Assembly: GCA_016303195.1 (NCBI GenBank)
Contig: JAEDMD010000143.1
Coordinates: forward strand, 1-5,431
Source: Oscillospiraceae bacterium
GTDB taxonomy: Bacteria; Bacillota; Clostridia; Oscillospirales; Ruminococcaceae
Length of the DNA stretch: 5,431 nt
Direction: 5' to 3'
Below are positions 1-5,380 of the stretch, piece after piece. Position numbers and translations under genes: made by a program. Numbering within the stretch: position 1 is the stretch's first letter; each line of letters begins with the position of its first letter. The notes below the pieces were generated by a model that was not told the origin of the DNA, made no database searches, and saw only the letters and a list, made by a program, of their open reading frames with translations.

Positions 1-30
1 TTATTTTTTGAGGGTTAGTGTCCAAGATCA

Positions 31-59
31 TTGACAAGTGTACACTGTTGCCCTGTAAT
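31..59 (+). promoter_or_regulatory. Sigma-A promoter P1 upstream of yajC
   Basis: A perfect -35 hexamer TTGACA (31-36) is followed after 17 bp by TGTAAT (54-59), which matches the -10 consensus at five of six positions. Transcription would start near 66 and leave a leader of about 80 nt before yajC. A 10-bp palindrome lies between the two hexamers. This is a pattern match only; no start site is known. Confidence 0.6.
37..46. promoter_or_regulatory. Candidate operator palindrome inside promoter P1
   Basis: AGTGTACACT is a perfect 10-bp palindrome starting one base after the -35 hexamer of P1 and lying in its spacer. A dimeric repressor bound here would block RNA polymerase at P1 but leave P2 accessible. 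The position is suggestive, but a 10-bp palindrome can arise by chance and I do not recognise it as the site of a known regulator. Confidence 0.25.
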
Positions 60-74
60 ATTTACAATCAGCTC

Positions 75-103
75 TTGCAATTTCAGCAATACTATGATAT
101 AAT
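75..103 (+). promoter_or_regulatory. Sigma-A extended -10 promoter P2 upstream of yajC
   Basis: A perfect -10 hexamer TATAAT (98-103) is preceded by the extended -10 element TGA (95-97, the TGn motif). TTGCAA (75-80), a four-of-six match to the -35 consensus, lies at the ideal 17-bp spacing. The start would be near 110, giving a leader of about 36 nt that includes the yajC ribosome binding site. I judge it at least as convincing as P1. Confidence 0.6.
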
Positions 104-145
104 TAATCTTGATATGATTTGCCAAAGGCAGAAATGGAGATAGTT

Positions 146-658
146 ATGTTAAAGAAAAGAATTTTCAGCGTTGTTGCCTCTGCTTCAGCACTTGCTTATA
201 TGGCAGGCACTAACGCAATGTCAGTTTTCGCAGAAGAAGAAACTCAGGCCGCTACTGCTGCAGCAGCACCTCAGATGACACCAACAGGCTCACTTGTAAG
301 TATGTTCCTCCCTATGGTCATACTCTTTGCACTGCTCTACTTCATCGCTATCAGACCGCAGAAAAAGCGAGATCAGGAAATGAAGGATATGCAGGCAAAT
401 ATCCAGATCGGCGATGAGATCGTTACAGGAGGCGGTATCGTTGGTATGGTAGTAAGCATCGGCGATGATACAGTAGTTATCGAAACAGGTGGTGCAAAGC
501 ACAAGCTCAGAATAAAGAACTGGGCTATCACCGAGAATGTTTCCGCCGCAGAACGTGCAAAAGCCGCAAAGCCTGCAAAGAAATCCGCTATTGAAACATC
601 CGCAGTAATTGATGACGCAGTAAAGACATCCAAAAAGAAGAAGAATACAGAAGAATAA
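146..658 (+). CDS. yajC: YajC, Sec translocon accessory subunit
   Basis: This is a 170-residue YajC protein, the small membrane partner of SecDF and SecYEG in protein export; in E. coli it is not essential. The family signature is clear: a single membrane helix at about residues 50-69, the basic edge RPQKKR (70-75), then the conserved cytoplasmic part with IQIGDEIVTGGGIVG (86-100) and a KLRIKNWAI segment. The C-terminal tail (about 135-170) is rich in lysine and alanine and looks disordered. Unusually, residues 1-29 form a signal peptide (MLKKR, hydrophobic stretch, VFA before EEE) with likely signal peptidase I cleavage after Ala29. Removal would leave the N-terminus outside and the C-terminus inside, the normal YajC topology. 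I chose ATG at 146 because GGAG (136-139) lies 6 nt upstream; ATG at 134 and TTG at 119 have no such site and would put charged residues before the signal peptide. The gene has its own promoters and is followed directly by a terminator hairpin. Confidence 0.92.
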   Translation: MLKKRIFSVVASASALAYMAGTNAMSVFAEEETQAATAAAAPQMTPTGSLVSMFLPMVILFALLYFIAIRPQKKRDQEMKDMQANIQIGDEIVTGGGIVGMVVSIGDDTVVIETGGAKHKLRIKNWAITENVSAAERAKAAKPAKKSAIETSAVIDDAVKTSKKKKNTEE

Positions 659-663
659 TAACC

Positions 664-710
664 AAAACCTCCGCATAGAATGGATAAAGTCATTCTTACG
701 GAGGTTTTTT
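664..710 (+). terminator. Intrinsic terminator/attenuator after yajC
   Basis: The arms AAAACCTCCG (664-673) and CGGAGGTTTT (699-708) pair perfectly. An inner stem GAATG (678-682) with CATTC (691-695) closes an 8-nt loop, and the 3' arm runs into six T residues (705-710). This is a strong factor-independent terminator beginning only 5 nt after the yajC stop codon. The same 3' arm contains GGAGG (700-704), the ribosome binding site of the next gene. The hairpin can therefore act both as an attenuator and as a lid on translation. Confidence 0.8.
700..704 (+). promoter_or_regulatory. Ribosome binding site buried in terminator stem
   Basis: GGAGG lies 7 nt upstream of the ATG at 712, with the terminator T-run as the spacer. 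It is the only good Shine-Dalgarno sequence for that gene. Its pairing partner CCTCC (668-672) is in the 5' arm of the hairpin, so the site is hidden when the hairpin forms. Confidence 0.75.
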
Positions 711-711
711 C

Positions 712-1110
712 ATGGGTAAACGCAGTTCATCGGTATGGAGCGGAAAAGCAGTCAGCATGATAATATCCGCATTGCTCGGACTTGGCATAGCAGTCGGATG
801 TACGGCATTTTTTTCTGTACTGATACGCTTTCTGCTGAAAGATATGGGGCTTGCAAGGGTATTGGTCTCCGCTTCGCTCATTGCAGGGGCTTTCTCAGGC
901 TCATACATCGGCGGAAAATATCACAGGCACAAAGGTCTGCTCATAGGCGCTCTCTGCGGAACAGCCATGTTTGCGGTGCTGTCAGCCATCGGTCTTGTCA
1001 CGGGCGGTCACACAGCAGGCATAGGAAAACTCCTCCTGCTTGCCGTTTCGGGCATGGCGGGAGGAGTATACGGTGTGAATTCAAAAAGGCCAAAGAACTT
1101 TACTGAATAA
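712..1110 (+). CDS. TIGR04086/YrzE-type small membrane protein
   Basis: A 132-residue, very hydrophobic protein with four predicted membrane helices at about residues 15-37, 47-66, 75-96 and 104-122. The ends are short and basic (MGKRSSS; NSKRPKNFTE), and a basic loop GGKYHRHKG (67-75) separates helices 2 and 3. Size, four-helix layout, glycine-rich helices and position directly after yajC match the Firmicutes TIGR04086 family (DUF3792), whose B. subtilis member YrzE is also encoded next to the yajC homologue. The biochemical function of the family is unknown; the lasting link to yajC suggests a role in or near the Sec machinery, which is inference. The ATG at 712 is set by GGAGG 7 nt upstream. 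No separate promoter is visible between the genes, so expression probably depends on read-through of the hairpin at 664-710. Confidence 0.8.
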   Translation: MGKRSSSVWSGKAVSMIISALLGLGIAVGCTAFFSVLIRFLLKDMGLARVLVSASLIAGAFSGSYIGGKYHRHKGLLIGALCGTAMFAVLSAIGLVTGGHTAGIGKLLLLAVSGMAGGVYGVNSKRPKNFTE

Positions 1111-1121
1111 AAACTCTGATC

Positions 1122-1146
1122 GCAGGGATGTCCATTGGGCATCCTC
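1122..1146 (+). repeat. Palindromic intergenic repeat, copy A
   Basis: A 25-bp unit with hairpin arms GGATG (1126-1130) and CATCC (1140-1144) around CCATTGG. It matches copy C at 24 of 25 positions (G1139 versus T1252) and resembles the reverse complement of copy B. It lies just after the stop codon of the membrane protein gene. Confidence 0.7.
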
Positions 1147-1183
1147 CGATGTGTCAAAAACCATGACATTTGTTCTGAAATTA

Positions 1184-1209
1184 GCGGACGACCAATGGTC
1201 GTCCCTACA
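1184..1209 (-). repeat. Palindromic intergenic repeat, copy B (inverted)
   Basis: GGACGACCAATGGTCGTCC (1186-1204) is a palindrome with two perfect 9-bp arms around a single central A. Read on the minus strand it aligns with copies A and C over the common core GGGAYG...CCATTGG...YRTCC. It is the most symmetrical of the three copies and would form a stable hairpin or cruciform on either strand. The sequence fits a type of dispersed palindrome I associate with Ruminococcus genomes, but only these copies are visible here. Confidence 0.7.
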
Positions 1210-1234
1210 TAATCAAACTTTGAATAGCCGAATT

Positions 1235-1259
1235 GCAGGGATGTCCATTGGTCATCCTC
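1235..1259 (+). repeat. Palindromic intergenic repeat, copy C
   Basis: A 25-bp unit nearly identical to copy A (24 of 25) and in the same orientation, 113 bp downstream of it. Hairpin arms GGATG (1239-1243) and CATCC (1253-1257) flank CCATTGG. It is the copy nearest the end of the protease gene and is followed by a run of six T residues. Confidence 0.7.
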
Positions 1260-1266
1260 ATTTTTT
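1239..1266 (+). terminator. Repeat-derived terminator for the yajC side
   Basis: The hairpin of repeat copy C (1239-1257; GGATG, a T-T mismatch, CC, three-base loop, GG, CATCC) is followed after TCA by TTTTTT (1261-1266). It would stop plus-strand transcription before it enters the convergent protease gene. The three-base gap before the T-run makes it weaker than a textbook terminator. I see no equally good terminator for the minus-strand operon in this junction. Confidence 0.45.
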
Positions 1267-1282
1267 AATATTATGAATTACT

Positions 1283-2941
1283 TCAATAATTTCCCGATGT
1301 ATCTTCCATCAGCTTGAATTCTATCTTGTAATAGCTTATCTCGCCGTCTTTCAGGTGGGCACAGGTAGCCTTTACAGTATCGCCTGCGCCATGACTTCCG
1401 CTGATAGTATTATAAAGCTCGTCATAGGTCGATACAGGTGTTCCGTCTATCTCGGTTATGAAATCGCCTTCTTTAAGGTCGGTTTTGGCAATATCGCAAT
1501 CTTTGTCGATCTTTGAGATATAAACGCCCTTGAAATTCTCAGGAAGCTCTGTCTTTATCTCATCCTCTATCATCTTGCGCTTTGAAGCTGTGGACATATC
1601 AATAAGTGTGATGCCTATGCGGAAACGTCCGCCGATAAAGCCGTTATTGATAAGCTCCTCGATTATAGGCTTTGCTTCGTTGATAGATATGGCAAATCCC
1701 AGACCCTCAAAACTGGAGCTTACATATTTTGAGGAAGTGATACCGATGACCTGACCGTACATATTTACAAGCGCACCGCCTGAGTTTCCGGGGCTTATAT
1801 CGGCATTTGTCTGGAGACAGTCCATCTCAAAGCCTGTGGAGTCGCTTCTTATTTTACGGTTTACGGCTGAAATGATACCGTTTGTAACAGTGCTGGCGAG
1901 GTTTGCAGGGTTTCCGACAGCAATTACAGGCTCTCCTACTACTGCTTCATCAGAATCGCCCAGAACCGCAGGAACGAGATTTTTTGCGCTTACCTTTACA
2001 ACTGCGAGATCTGTCTTAGCATCTCTGCCGACTATCTCAGCGCTGTATGAATCCCCGTCGATGTTCTTGATGGTATGATAGCCGTCGGATTCAAGTACAT
2101 GGGCATTTGTAGCAATATATCCATCATCGGAAAGAACTACGCCCGAACCTGTTCCCACAAGGTCTTTATGGGCAGGGTCGCTGTATGTGTATATCTCCAC
2201 AATTGACGGTCTTACAAGTTCGGCAACGCCCTCGGTGGTGTATCTGCCGTTCTCGTCCTTGTAGCTTTCGATATCCTTGGCGCTTTCGGGCTTTTTCTCG
2301 CTGTACAGGACTACATTGCCTGTACTTCTGAAATTTTTCAGCGCCTTACTGCTGTTGGATATATCATAAACCATGCCGATGATACCGATTATCACGCATC
2401 CTGCAATAAGAGCGGCTATCAGTTTCAGACCGAGAGTTTCATTTTCAACAGGCTTTTTTTCAGGCTCACTGAACATTTCCATCATTTCCGAAAACTGCGG
2501 AGGCTGAGGCTGTTGCTGTGTCTGAGGCTGTTCGGGAGGGATATGCGCTCTGCGGTCATATCCTTCAAAGCCGATGGGTTCATACATGAACTTATCATAA
2601 ACAGGTCTTCTTGCGGTCTGCTGAGGCGGCGGAGGAACTGTCCCTCCTGTCGGCTGTGCGCTGTTATATTGGCTTCCTGCGGAATTTGCGTCAGGCGGAG
2701 GTGCGAACTGTCCGTTCATCGGGGCATTATTCTGCAATGGCGGAACTGCTGACGGCTGAGGCGGAACAGATGGCTGTGCATCAGCGTTCTGCTGATTTTC
2801 CGCAGCCGTGTTATTTTCATTACGGAGCGGTGCAGTTTCCGTATGGGTAACAGTTTCCTTTTCAGGCTGAGGAGCGGCAGGCTGTGCTGTGTTATCAGCG
2901 GTTGTCCCGCTCTGCTCAGGTAAATTGTCTCTTTCTTCCAT
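1283..2941 (-). CDS. htrA: HtrA/DegP-type serine protease with PDZ domain
   Basis: A 552-residue membrane-anchored S1C serine protease that should degrade or refold misfolded exported proteins on the outer face of the membrane. Layout: a cytoplasmic N-terminal arm (1-169) rich in Pro, Gln, Asn and Ala with runs such as PPPP (103-106) and an aromatic segment around YDKFMYEPIGFEGYD (115-129); one membrane helix (about 171-192); a linker; a trypsin-like domain (about 235-435); and a C-terminal PDZ domain (about 438-545). The catalytic triad is visible: His281 in TNAHV, Asp311 in KTDLAV and Ser387 in GNSGGA. The PDZ peptide-binding loop is probably RIGI (441-444). The cytoplasmic arm is longer than in B. 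subtilis HtrA. The ATG at 2941 is supported by AAAGGA 6 nt upstream. The gene starts 3 nt after the kinase stop codon, so the two are translationally coupled and the protease is very likely part of the two-component operon. Confidence 0.93.
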   Translation of the reverse strand: MEERDNLPEQSGTTADNTAQPAAPQPEKETVTHTETAPLRNENNTAAENQQNADAQPSVPPQPSAVPPLQNNAPMNGQFAPPPDANSAGSQYNSAQPTGGTVPPPPQQTARRPVYDKFMYEPIGFEGYDRRAHIPPEQPQTQQQPQPPQFSEMMEMFSEPEKKPVENETLGLKLIAALIAGCVIIGIIGMVYDISNSSKALKNFRSTGNVVLYSEKKPESAKDIESYKDENGRYTTEGVAELVRPSIVEIYTYSDPAHKDLVGTGSGVVLSDDGYIATNAHVLESDGYHTIKNIDGDSYSAEIVGRDAKTDLAVVKVSAKNLVPAVLGDSDEAVVGEPVIAVGNPANLASTVTNGIISAVNRKIRSDSTGFEMDCLQTNADISPGNSGGALVNMYGQVIGITSSKYVSSSFEGLGFAISINEAKPIIEELINNGFIGGRFRIGITLIDMSTASKRKMIEDEIKTELPENFKGVYISKIDKDCDIAKTDLKEGDFITEIDGTPVSTYDELYNTISGSHGAGDTVKATCAHLKDGEISYYKIEFKLMEDTSGNY

Positions 2942-2944
2942 ATA

Positions 2945-4417
2945 TTATCCTTTCTTGATGCTGTTTCTCTTTTCGGGAATTTCCACAAGGAACTCGGTAT
3001 ACTCGCCGTGGACGCTCTTTACAACGATATGTCCGTCATGGAGATGAACTATCTTGCGTGAGATGGAAAGTCCCAGACCGAGACCTGTTGTATCCTTGCC
3101 TCTTGATGAATCTGTCTTATAGAATCTGTCGAAAACTTTAGTAATTTCGTCATTTGTCAGACCTTCGCCTGTATTTTTGATGCCAATGGTGACTATACCG
3201 TCCAGCTTTTCAAAGCGGAAAGTAAGTGTGCCTCTGTCGTTGATGAATTTGACTGCATTTTCCACCAGATTATAAATTACCTGCTGAATAAGGTCAGCAT
3301 CCACTTCCGCATCAATGCGTCCGCTTCCGAGGCCTTCAACTTCAAGGTGCTTGGCATCTATCTTCTTCTCGAACATGAGAACGGTCTGGATAACGAGGTC
3401 AGTGATGTTCGTATCCTTGAAATTAGGCGAAAGAGTGCCGTTCTCGAATCTTGACATATTGAGCATGGAGCTGATGAGTATTTTCAGTCGCTTTATCTCC
3501 TTTGAAACAAGAACGAGGTATTCATTCTGCCTGTTTTTCGGGATAGTACCGTCAAGGATACCGTCAACGAAACCGCCTATGGTAGTCATAGGAGTTCTCA
3601 GCTCATGTGAAACATTTGAGATAAATGTCTTTGAAGTTTCCTCGCTGTTGGCAACATTTGCGGCAATGGCATTGACGTATTCGGCGATCTCCTTTGAGGG
3701 AGTGGGGGCATCAGTCCTGATAGTCTCCGAGAAATCGCCCTTTGCGTACATTTCCGATATTCTCATGAAGTCATACTCAAAGTTTGACTGCCTGCGTATC
3801 CTGCGTTTCAGGAGGAGATAGGAAATTATACATCCTACAATTCCTGCCGCAAAGTAGAGTATTGTACATTTGAAGGTAAATTTGTTTATATCGTCGGAAT
3901 CCTCATAAACCGCCGCATACTGCGGAGAGGGAACAGATTCATTCTGACCCGACACAAAGAACTGCGTAGCATAGAGAATATACGGCTCATTCCGTGAAAC
4001 ATGGCCGTTATCGAAGTCAAGGTAATCCTTGCTGTCGAGGGAAGTCATCATTTCCGAAGACATAGTTTCCGTTTCGGAGATGTCCTCACCGATATCGCCA
4101 TGAATCTCATTTTTGGAAACGTATCGCCTGCCGTTCCCGTCATAGATATAGATGCTCACATTCCCGTCATCGGAAAAACGGCTGTAAAGCGACATCATAA
4201 CGACAGATCTGGGATCGCCTGAACGGTAGTATTCATCCTTATAGCAGGATATGAACACATCACCGTAATTTTTAAGCTGTTGCAGTTTAGCGTTCTTATA
4301 CACTGACGAACTCAGTGAGATAACCAGTACACCAAGCGAGACGACAAGCGAAACTATGATGAACATAGCGGTTATCATCAGCTTATGGTACGAGCTTTTA
4401 AATTCATTCAACTCCAT
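2945..4417 (-). CDS. Membrane sensor histidine kinase
   Basis: A 490-residue sensor kinase that should autophosphorylate in response to an envelope signal and pass the phosphate to the adjacent regulator. Layout: membrane helix 1 (about 13-35), an extracellular sensor (about 36-182), membrane helix 2 (about 184-204), a HAMP-like linker (about 205-257), a HisKA dimerisation domain and a HATPase_c domain. The H box is FISNVSHELRTP with phospho-acceptor His271; the N box is NLVENAVK (383-390); the G1 box is NTGEG (415-419); the F box is FDRFYK (429-434); the G2 box is GLGLGL (445-450). All catalytic motifs are intact. The sensor has a segment VSIYIYDGNGRRYV (87-100) typical of PAS/Cache-like folds; its ligand is unknown. 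The start is not certain: for ATG at 4417 GAGG is only 3 nt away, while TTG at 4411 (third codon) would have 9 nt spacing. The final codons AAA GGA form the protease ribosome binding site. Confidence 0.92.
   Translation of the reverse strand: MELNEFKSSYHKLMITAMFIIVSLVVSLGVLVISLSSSVYKNAKLQQLKNYGDVFISCYKDEYYRSGDPRSVVMMSLYSRFSDDGNVSIYIYDGNGRRYVSKNEIHGDIGEDISETETMSSEMMTSLDSKDYLDFDNGHVSRNEPYILYATQFFVSGQNESVPSPQYAAVYEDSDDINKFTFKCTILYFAAGIVGCIISYLLLKRRIRRQSNFEYDFMRISEMYAKGDFSETIRTDAPTPSKEIAEYVNAIAANVANSEETSKTFISNVSHELRTPMTTIGGFVDGILDGTIPKNRQNEYLVLVSKEIKRLKILISSMLNMSRFENGTLSPNFKDTNITDLVIQTVLMFEKKIDAKHLEVEGLGSGRIDAEVDADLIQQVIYNLVENAVKFINDRGTLTFRFEKLDGIVTIGIKNTGEGLTNDEITKVFDRFYKTDSSRGKDTTGLGLGLSISRKIVHLHDGHIVVKSVHGEYTEFLVEIPEKRNSIKKG
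2948..2953 (-). promoter_or_regulatory. Ribosome binding site of htrA within the kinase gene end
   Basis: AAAGGA on the minus strand is formed by the last two sense codons of the kinase gene, directly before its TAA stop (2945-2947), and lies 6 nt before the htrA ATG. Translation of the protease is thus coupled to ribosomes finishing the kinase. Confidence 0.75.
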
Positions 4418-4436
4418 TCACCTCTTGCCATTATAC

Positions 4437-4462
4437 AAAACAAGGGGACATAAAAGTCCCCT
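4437..4462 (-). terminator. Leaky terminator/attenuator between regulator and kinase genes
   Basis: On the minus strand AGGGGAC (4456-4462) pairs with GTCCCCT (4443-4449) around the loop TTTTAT, and TGTTTT (4437-4442) follows. A 7-bp GC-rich stem with a U-rich, G-interrupted tail is typical of a partial intrinsic terminator. It would let the regulator be made in excess over the kinase and protease. The 3' arm ATGTCCC (4444-4450) can instead pair with GGGACAT upstream (4512-4518), which would break the terminator. Confidence 0.55.
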
Positions 4463-4483
4463 CAGAGCCTGTTGATAATGACT

Positions 4484-4513
4484 ATCCCCTTTTTTGCAGT
4501 ACTGCAAGGGGAT
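4484..4513 (-). other. Intercistronic hairpin upstream of the attenuator
   Basis: On the minus strand ATCCCCTT (4506-4513) pairs with AAGGGGAT (4484-4491) over 8 bp. The enclosed part begins with the palindrome GCAGTACTGC (4496-4505), which can fold into an inner stem or mediate dimer contacts. No U-run follows, so this is not a terminator by itself. It may protect the mRNA ends or take part in the alternative folding of the spacer. Confidence 0.55.
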
Positions 4514-4534
4514 GTCCCATAGCAGACCTGTAAA

Positions 4535-5242
4535 TTATTCTTCCTCGTCGGCTTCAAACTTATAGCCAACGCCCCATACGGTTTTGAGAGCCCATTTTTC
4601 GGAAACTCCCTCCAGCTTTTCACGCAGGCGCTTGATATGAACGTCGATAGTACGTGAATCGCCGTAATATTCAAATCCCCACACCTCATCCAGAAGCTGG
4701 TCACGTGTATAAACTCTGTTCGGATTTGAAGCGAGGTAATACAGAAGTTCCAGTTCCTTAGGCGGAGTATCTATTATCTTGCCATTGACTTTCAGTTCAT
4801 AGCTGTCCATATTTACGGAGAGCTTATCGTAATGGACTTCCTTCTGCTCAGGCTCGGAAACACCTGTACCAACTCGTCTTGTGACAGCATTGATACGTGC
4901 GATGACCTCCTTTGCGTCGAAAGGCTTTACGATATAATCATCAGCACCGAGTTCAAGGCCGATGACCTTGTCGATAGTCTCGCCCTTAGCGGTTATCATA
5001 ATGATCGGGACATTTGAGATCTTTCTGATCTCACGGCAAACCTGCCAGCCGTCCTTACCGGGGAGCATGATATCGAGCAGGACCATATCAGGAGAGAGGG
5101 CTTTGAACTTTACAACAGCGTCATCGCCGTCATGGCAGAGAAGAACGCTGTAACCGTCTTTTTCCAGATAGAGTCTGAGAAGATCGCATATATTTTTATC
5201 ATCATCAACGATGAGTACCTTTAATCCTTTGTCATTTGTCAT
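4535..5242 (-). CDS. OmpR/PhoB-family response regulator
   Basis: A 235-residue DNA-binding response regulator, the partner of the kinase encoded next. The receiver domain (about 8-122) has the acidic pocket Asp13-Asp14-Asp15, phospho-acceptor Asp57 (LLDIMLPGKDG), Thr84 (MITAK) and Lys106 (IVKPF). The winged-helix output domain (about 138-231) carries the OmpR-type signature SRTIDVHIKRLREKL (196-210, recognition helix) and the wing VWGVGYKFE. All key residues are present and length is typical. I prefer ATG at 5242 because GAAGG (5252-5256) is 9 nt upstream; ATG at 5248, two codons earlier, has only 3 nt spacing. The gene is first in a regulator-kinase-protease operon with a consensus promoter upstream. 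By analogy with CssR and CiaR it may activate its own operon, but the perfect promoter shows that a high basal level is possible without activation. Confidence 0.94.
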   Translation of the reverse strand: MTNDKGLKVLIVDDDKNICDLLRLYLEKDGYSVLLCHDGDDAVVKFKALSPDMVLLDIMLPGKDGWQVCREIRKISNVPIIMITAKGETIDKVIGLELGADDYIVKPFDAKEVIARINAVTRRVGTGVSEPEQKEVHYDKLSVNMDSYELKVNGKIIDTPPKELELLYYLASNPNRVYTRDQLLDEVWGFEYYGDSRTIDVHIKRLREKLEGVSEKWALKTVWGVGYKFEADEEE

Positions 5243-5267
5243 ATACATCTGCCTTCTTTCTGCACAT

Positions 5268-5280
5268 AGTAATTATTACT
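5268..5280. promoter_or_regulatory. Palindrome at the transcription start of the operon
   Basis: AGTAATTATTACT is a perfect palindrome (6-bp arms around a central T) lying just downstream of the -10 hexamer and over the expected start site. A regulator bound here would act as a repressor or roadblock. It is AT-rich, so chance is a real alternative, and I do not recognise it as a known operator. Confidence 0.3.
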
Positions 5281-5283
5281 TTT

Positions 5284-5312
5284 ATTATAACGCAAAATGA
5301 AGAAAATGTCAA
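5284..5312 (-). promoter_or_regulatory. Perfect-consensus sigma-A promoter of the regulator operon
   Basis: On the minus strand TTGACA (5307-5312) and TATAAT (5284-5289) are both perfect hexamers separated by 17 bp. The region just upstream is AT-rich with T and A tracts, like an UP element. Transcription should start near 5277 and give a leader of about 35 nt with the ribosome binding site at 5252-5256. It probably drives all three minus-strand genes. Confidence 0.85.
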
Positions 5313-5380
5313 TAAAAAATGAACAAATTTACACAGCAACAACATTTACTTTTTTGTGGTAAGACATAGTTATTGCGAAA

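Noticed and set aside
1..9. T-rich start of the window as the tail of an upstream terminator
   Set aside because: The matching stem would lie outside the window, so it cannot be supported.
119..145. Longer yajC start at TTG 119 or ATG 134
   Set aside because: Neither has a ribosome binding site at good distance, and GGAG (136-139) fits the ATG at 146 precisely. The extension would also put acidic and polar residues before a clear signal peptide.
290..693. Minus-strand open frames over yajC
   Set aside because: They are Cys/Phe/Leu-rich shadows of the yajC coding frame with no start signals.
735..1106. Second open frame inside the membrane protein gene
   Set aside because: It is a plus-strand frame rich in Arg, His, Ser and Cys with no family resemblance and no ribosome binding site; the other frame gives a well-formed four-helix protein.
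1152..1168. TGTCA/TGACA hairpin as terminator after the membrane protein gene
   Set aside because: The stem is only 5 bp with no GC-rich core and the tail TTTGTT is short. The hairpin at 1239-1266 is better.
1111..1282. CRISPR-like array from the three repeats
   Set aside because: The copies vary in orientation, spacing is irregular and the units are palindromes rather than spacer-separated identical repeats. No cas genes are present.
2513..2988. Open frames in other frames over the protease N-terminal arm
   Set aside because: The biased Pro/Gln/Ala codons give stop-free shadows on both strands. The Cys/Arg-rich translations look non-biological.
4430..4435. TATAAT on the minus strand before the kinase gene as a separate promoter
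   Set aside because: No -35 hexamer lies at 16-18 bp, and the predicted start would fall inside or next to the kinase ribosome binding site, leaving almost no leader.
4504..4518. Similarity of GCAAGGGGATGTCCC to the repeats at 1122-1259
   Set aside because: Only about the GGGATGTCC core is shared. The CCATTGG centre and the second arm are missing, so I treat it as chance.
5319..5369. 16-codon plus-strand open frame MNKFTQQQHLLFCGKT
   Set aside because: No ribosome binding site, it overlaps the region just upstream of the minus-strand promoter, and it has no recognisable features.
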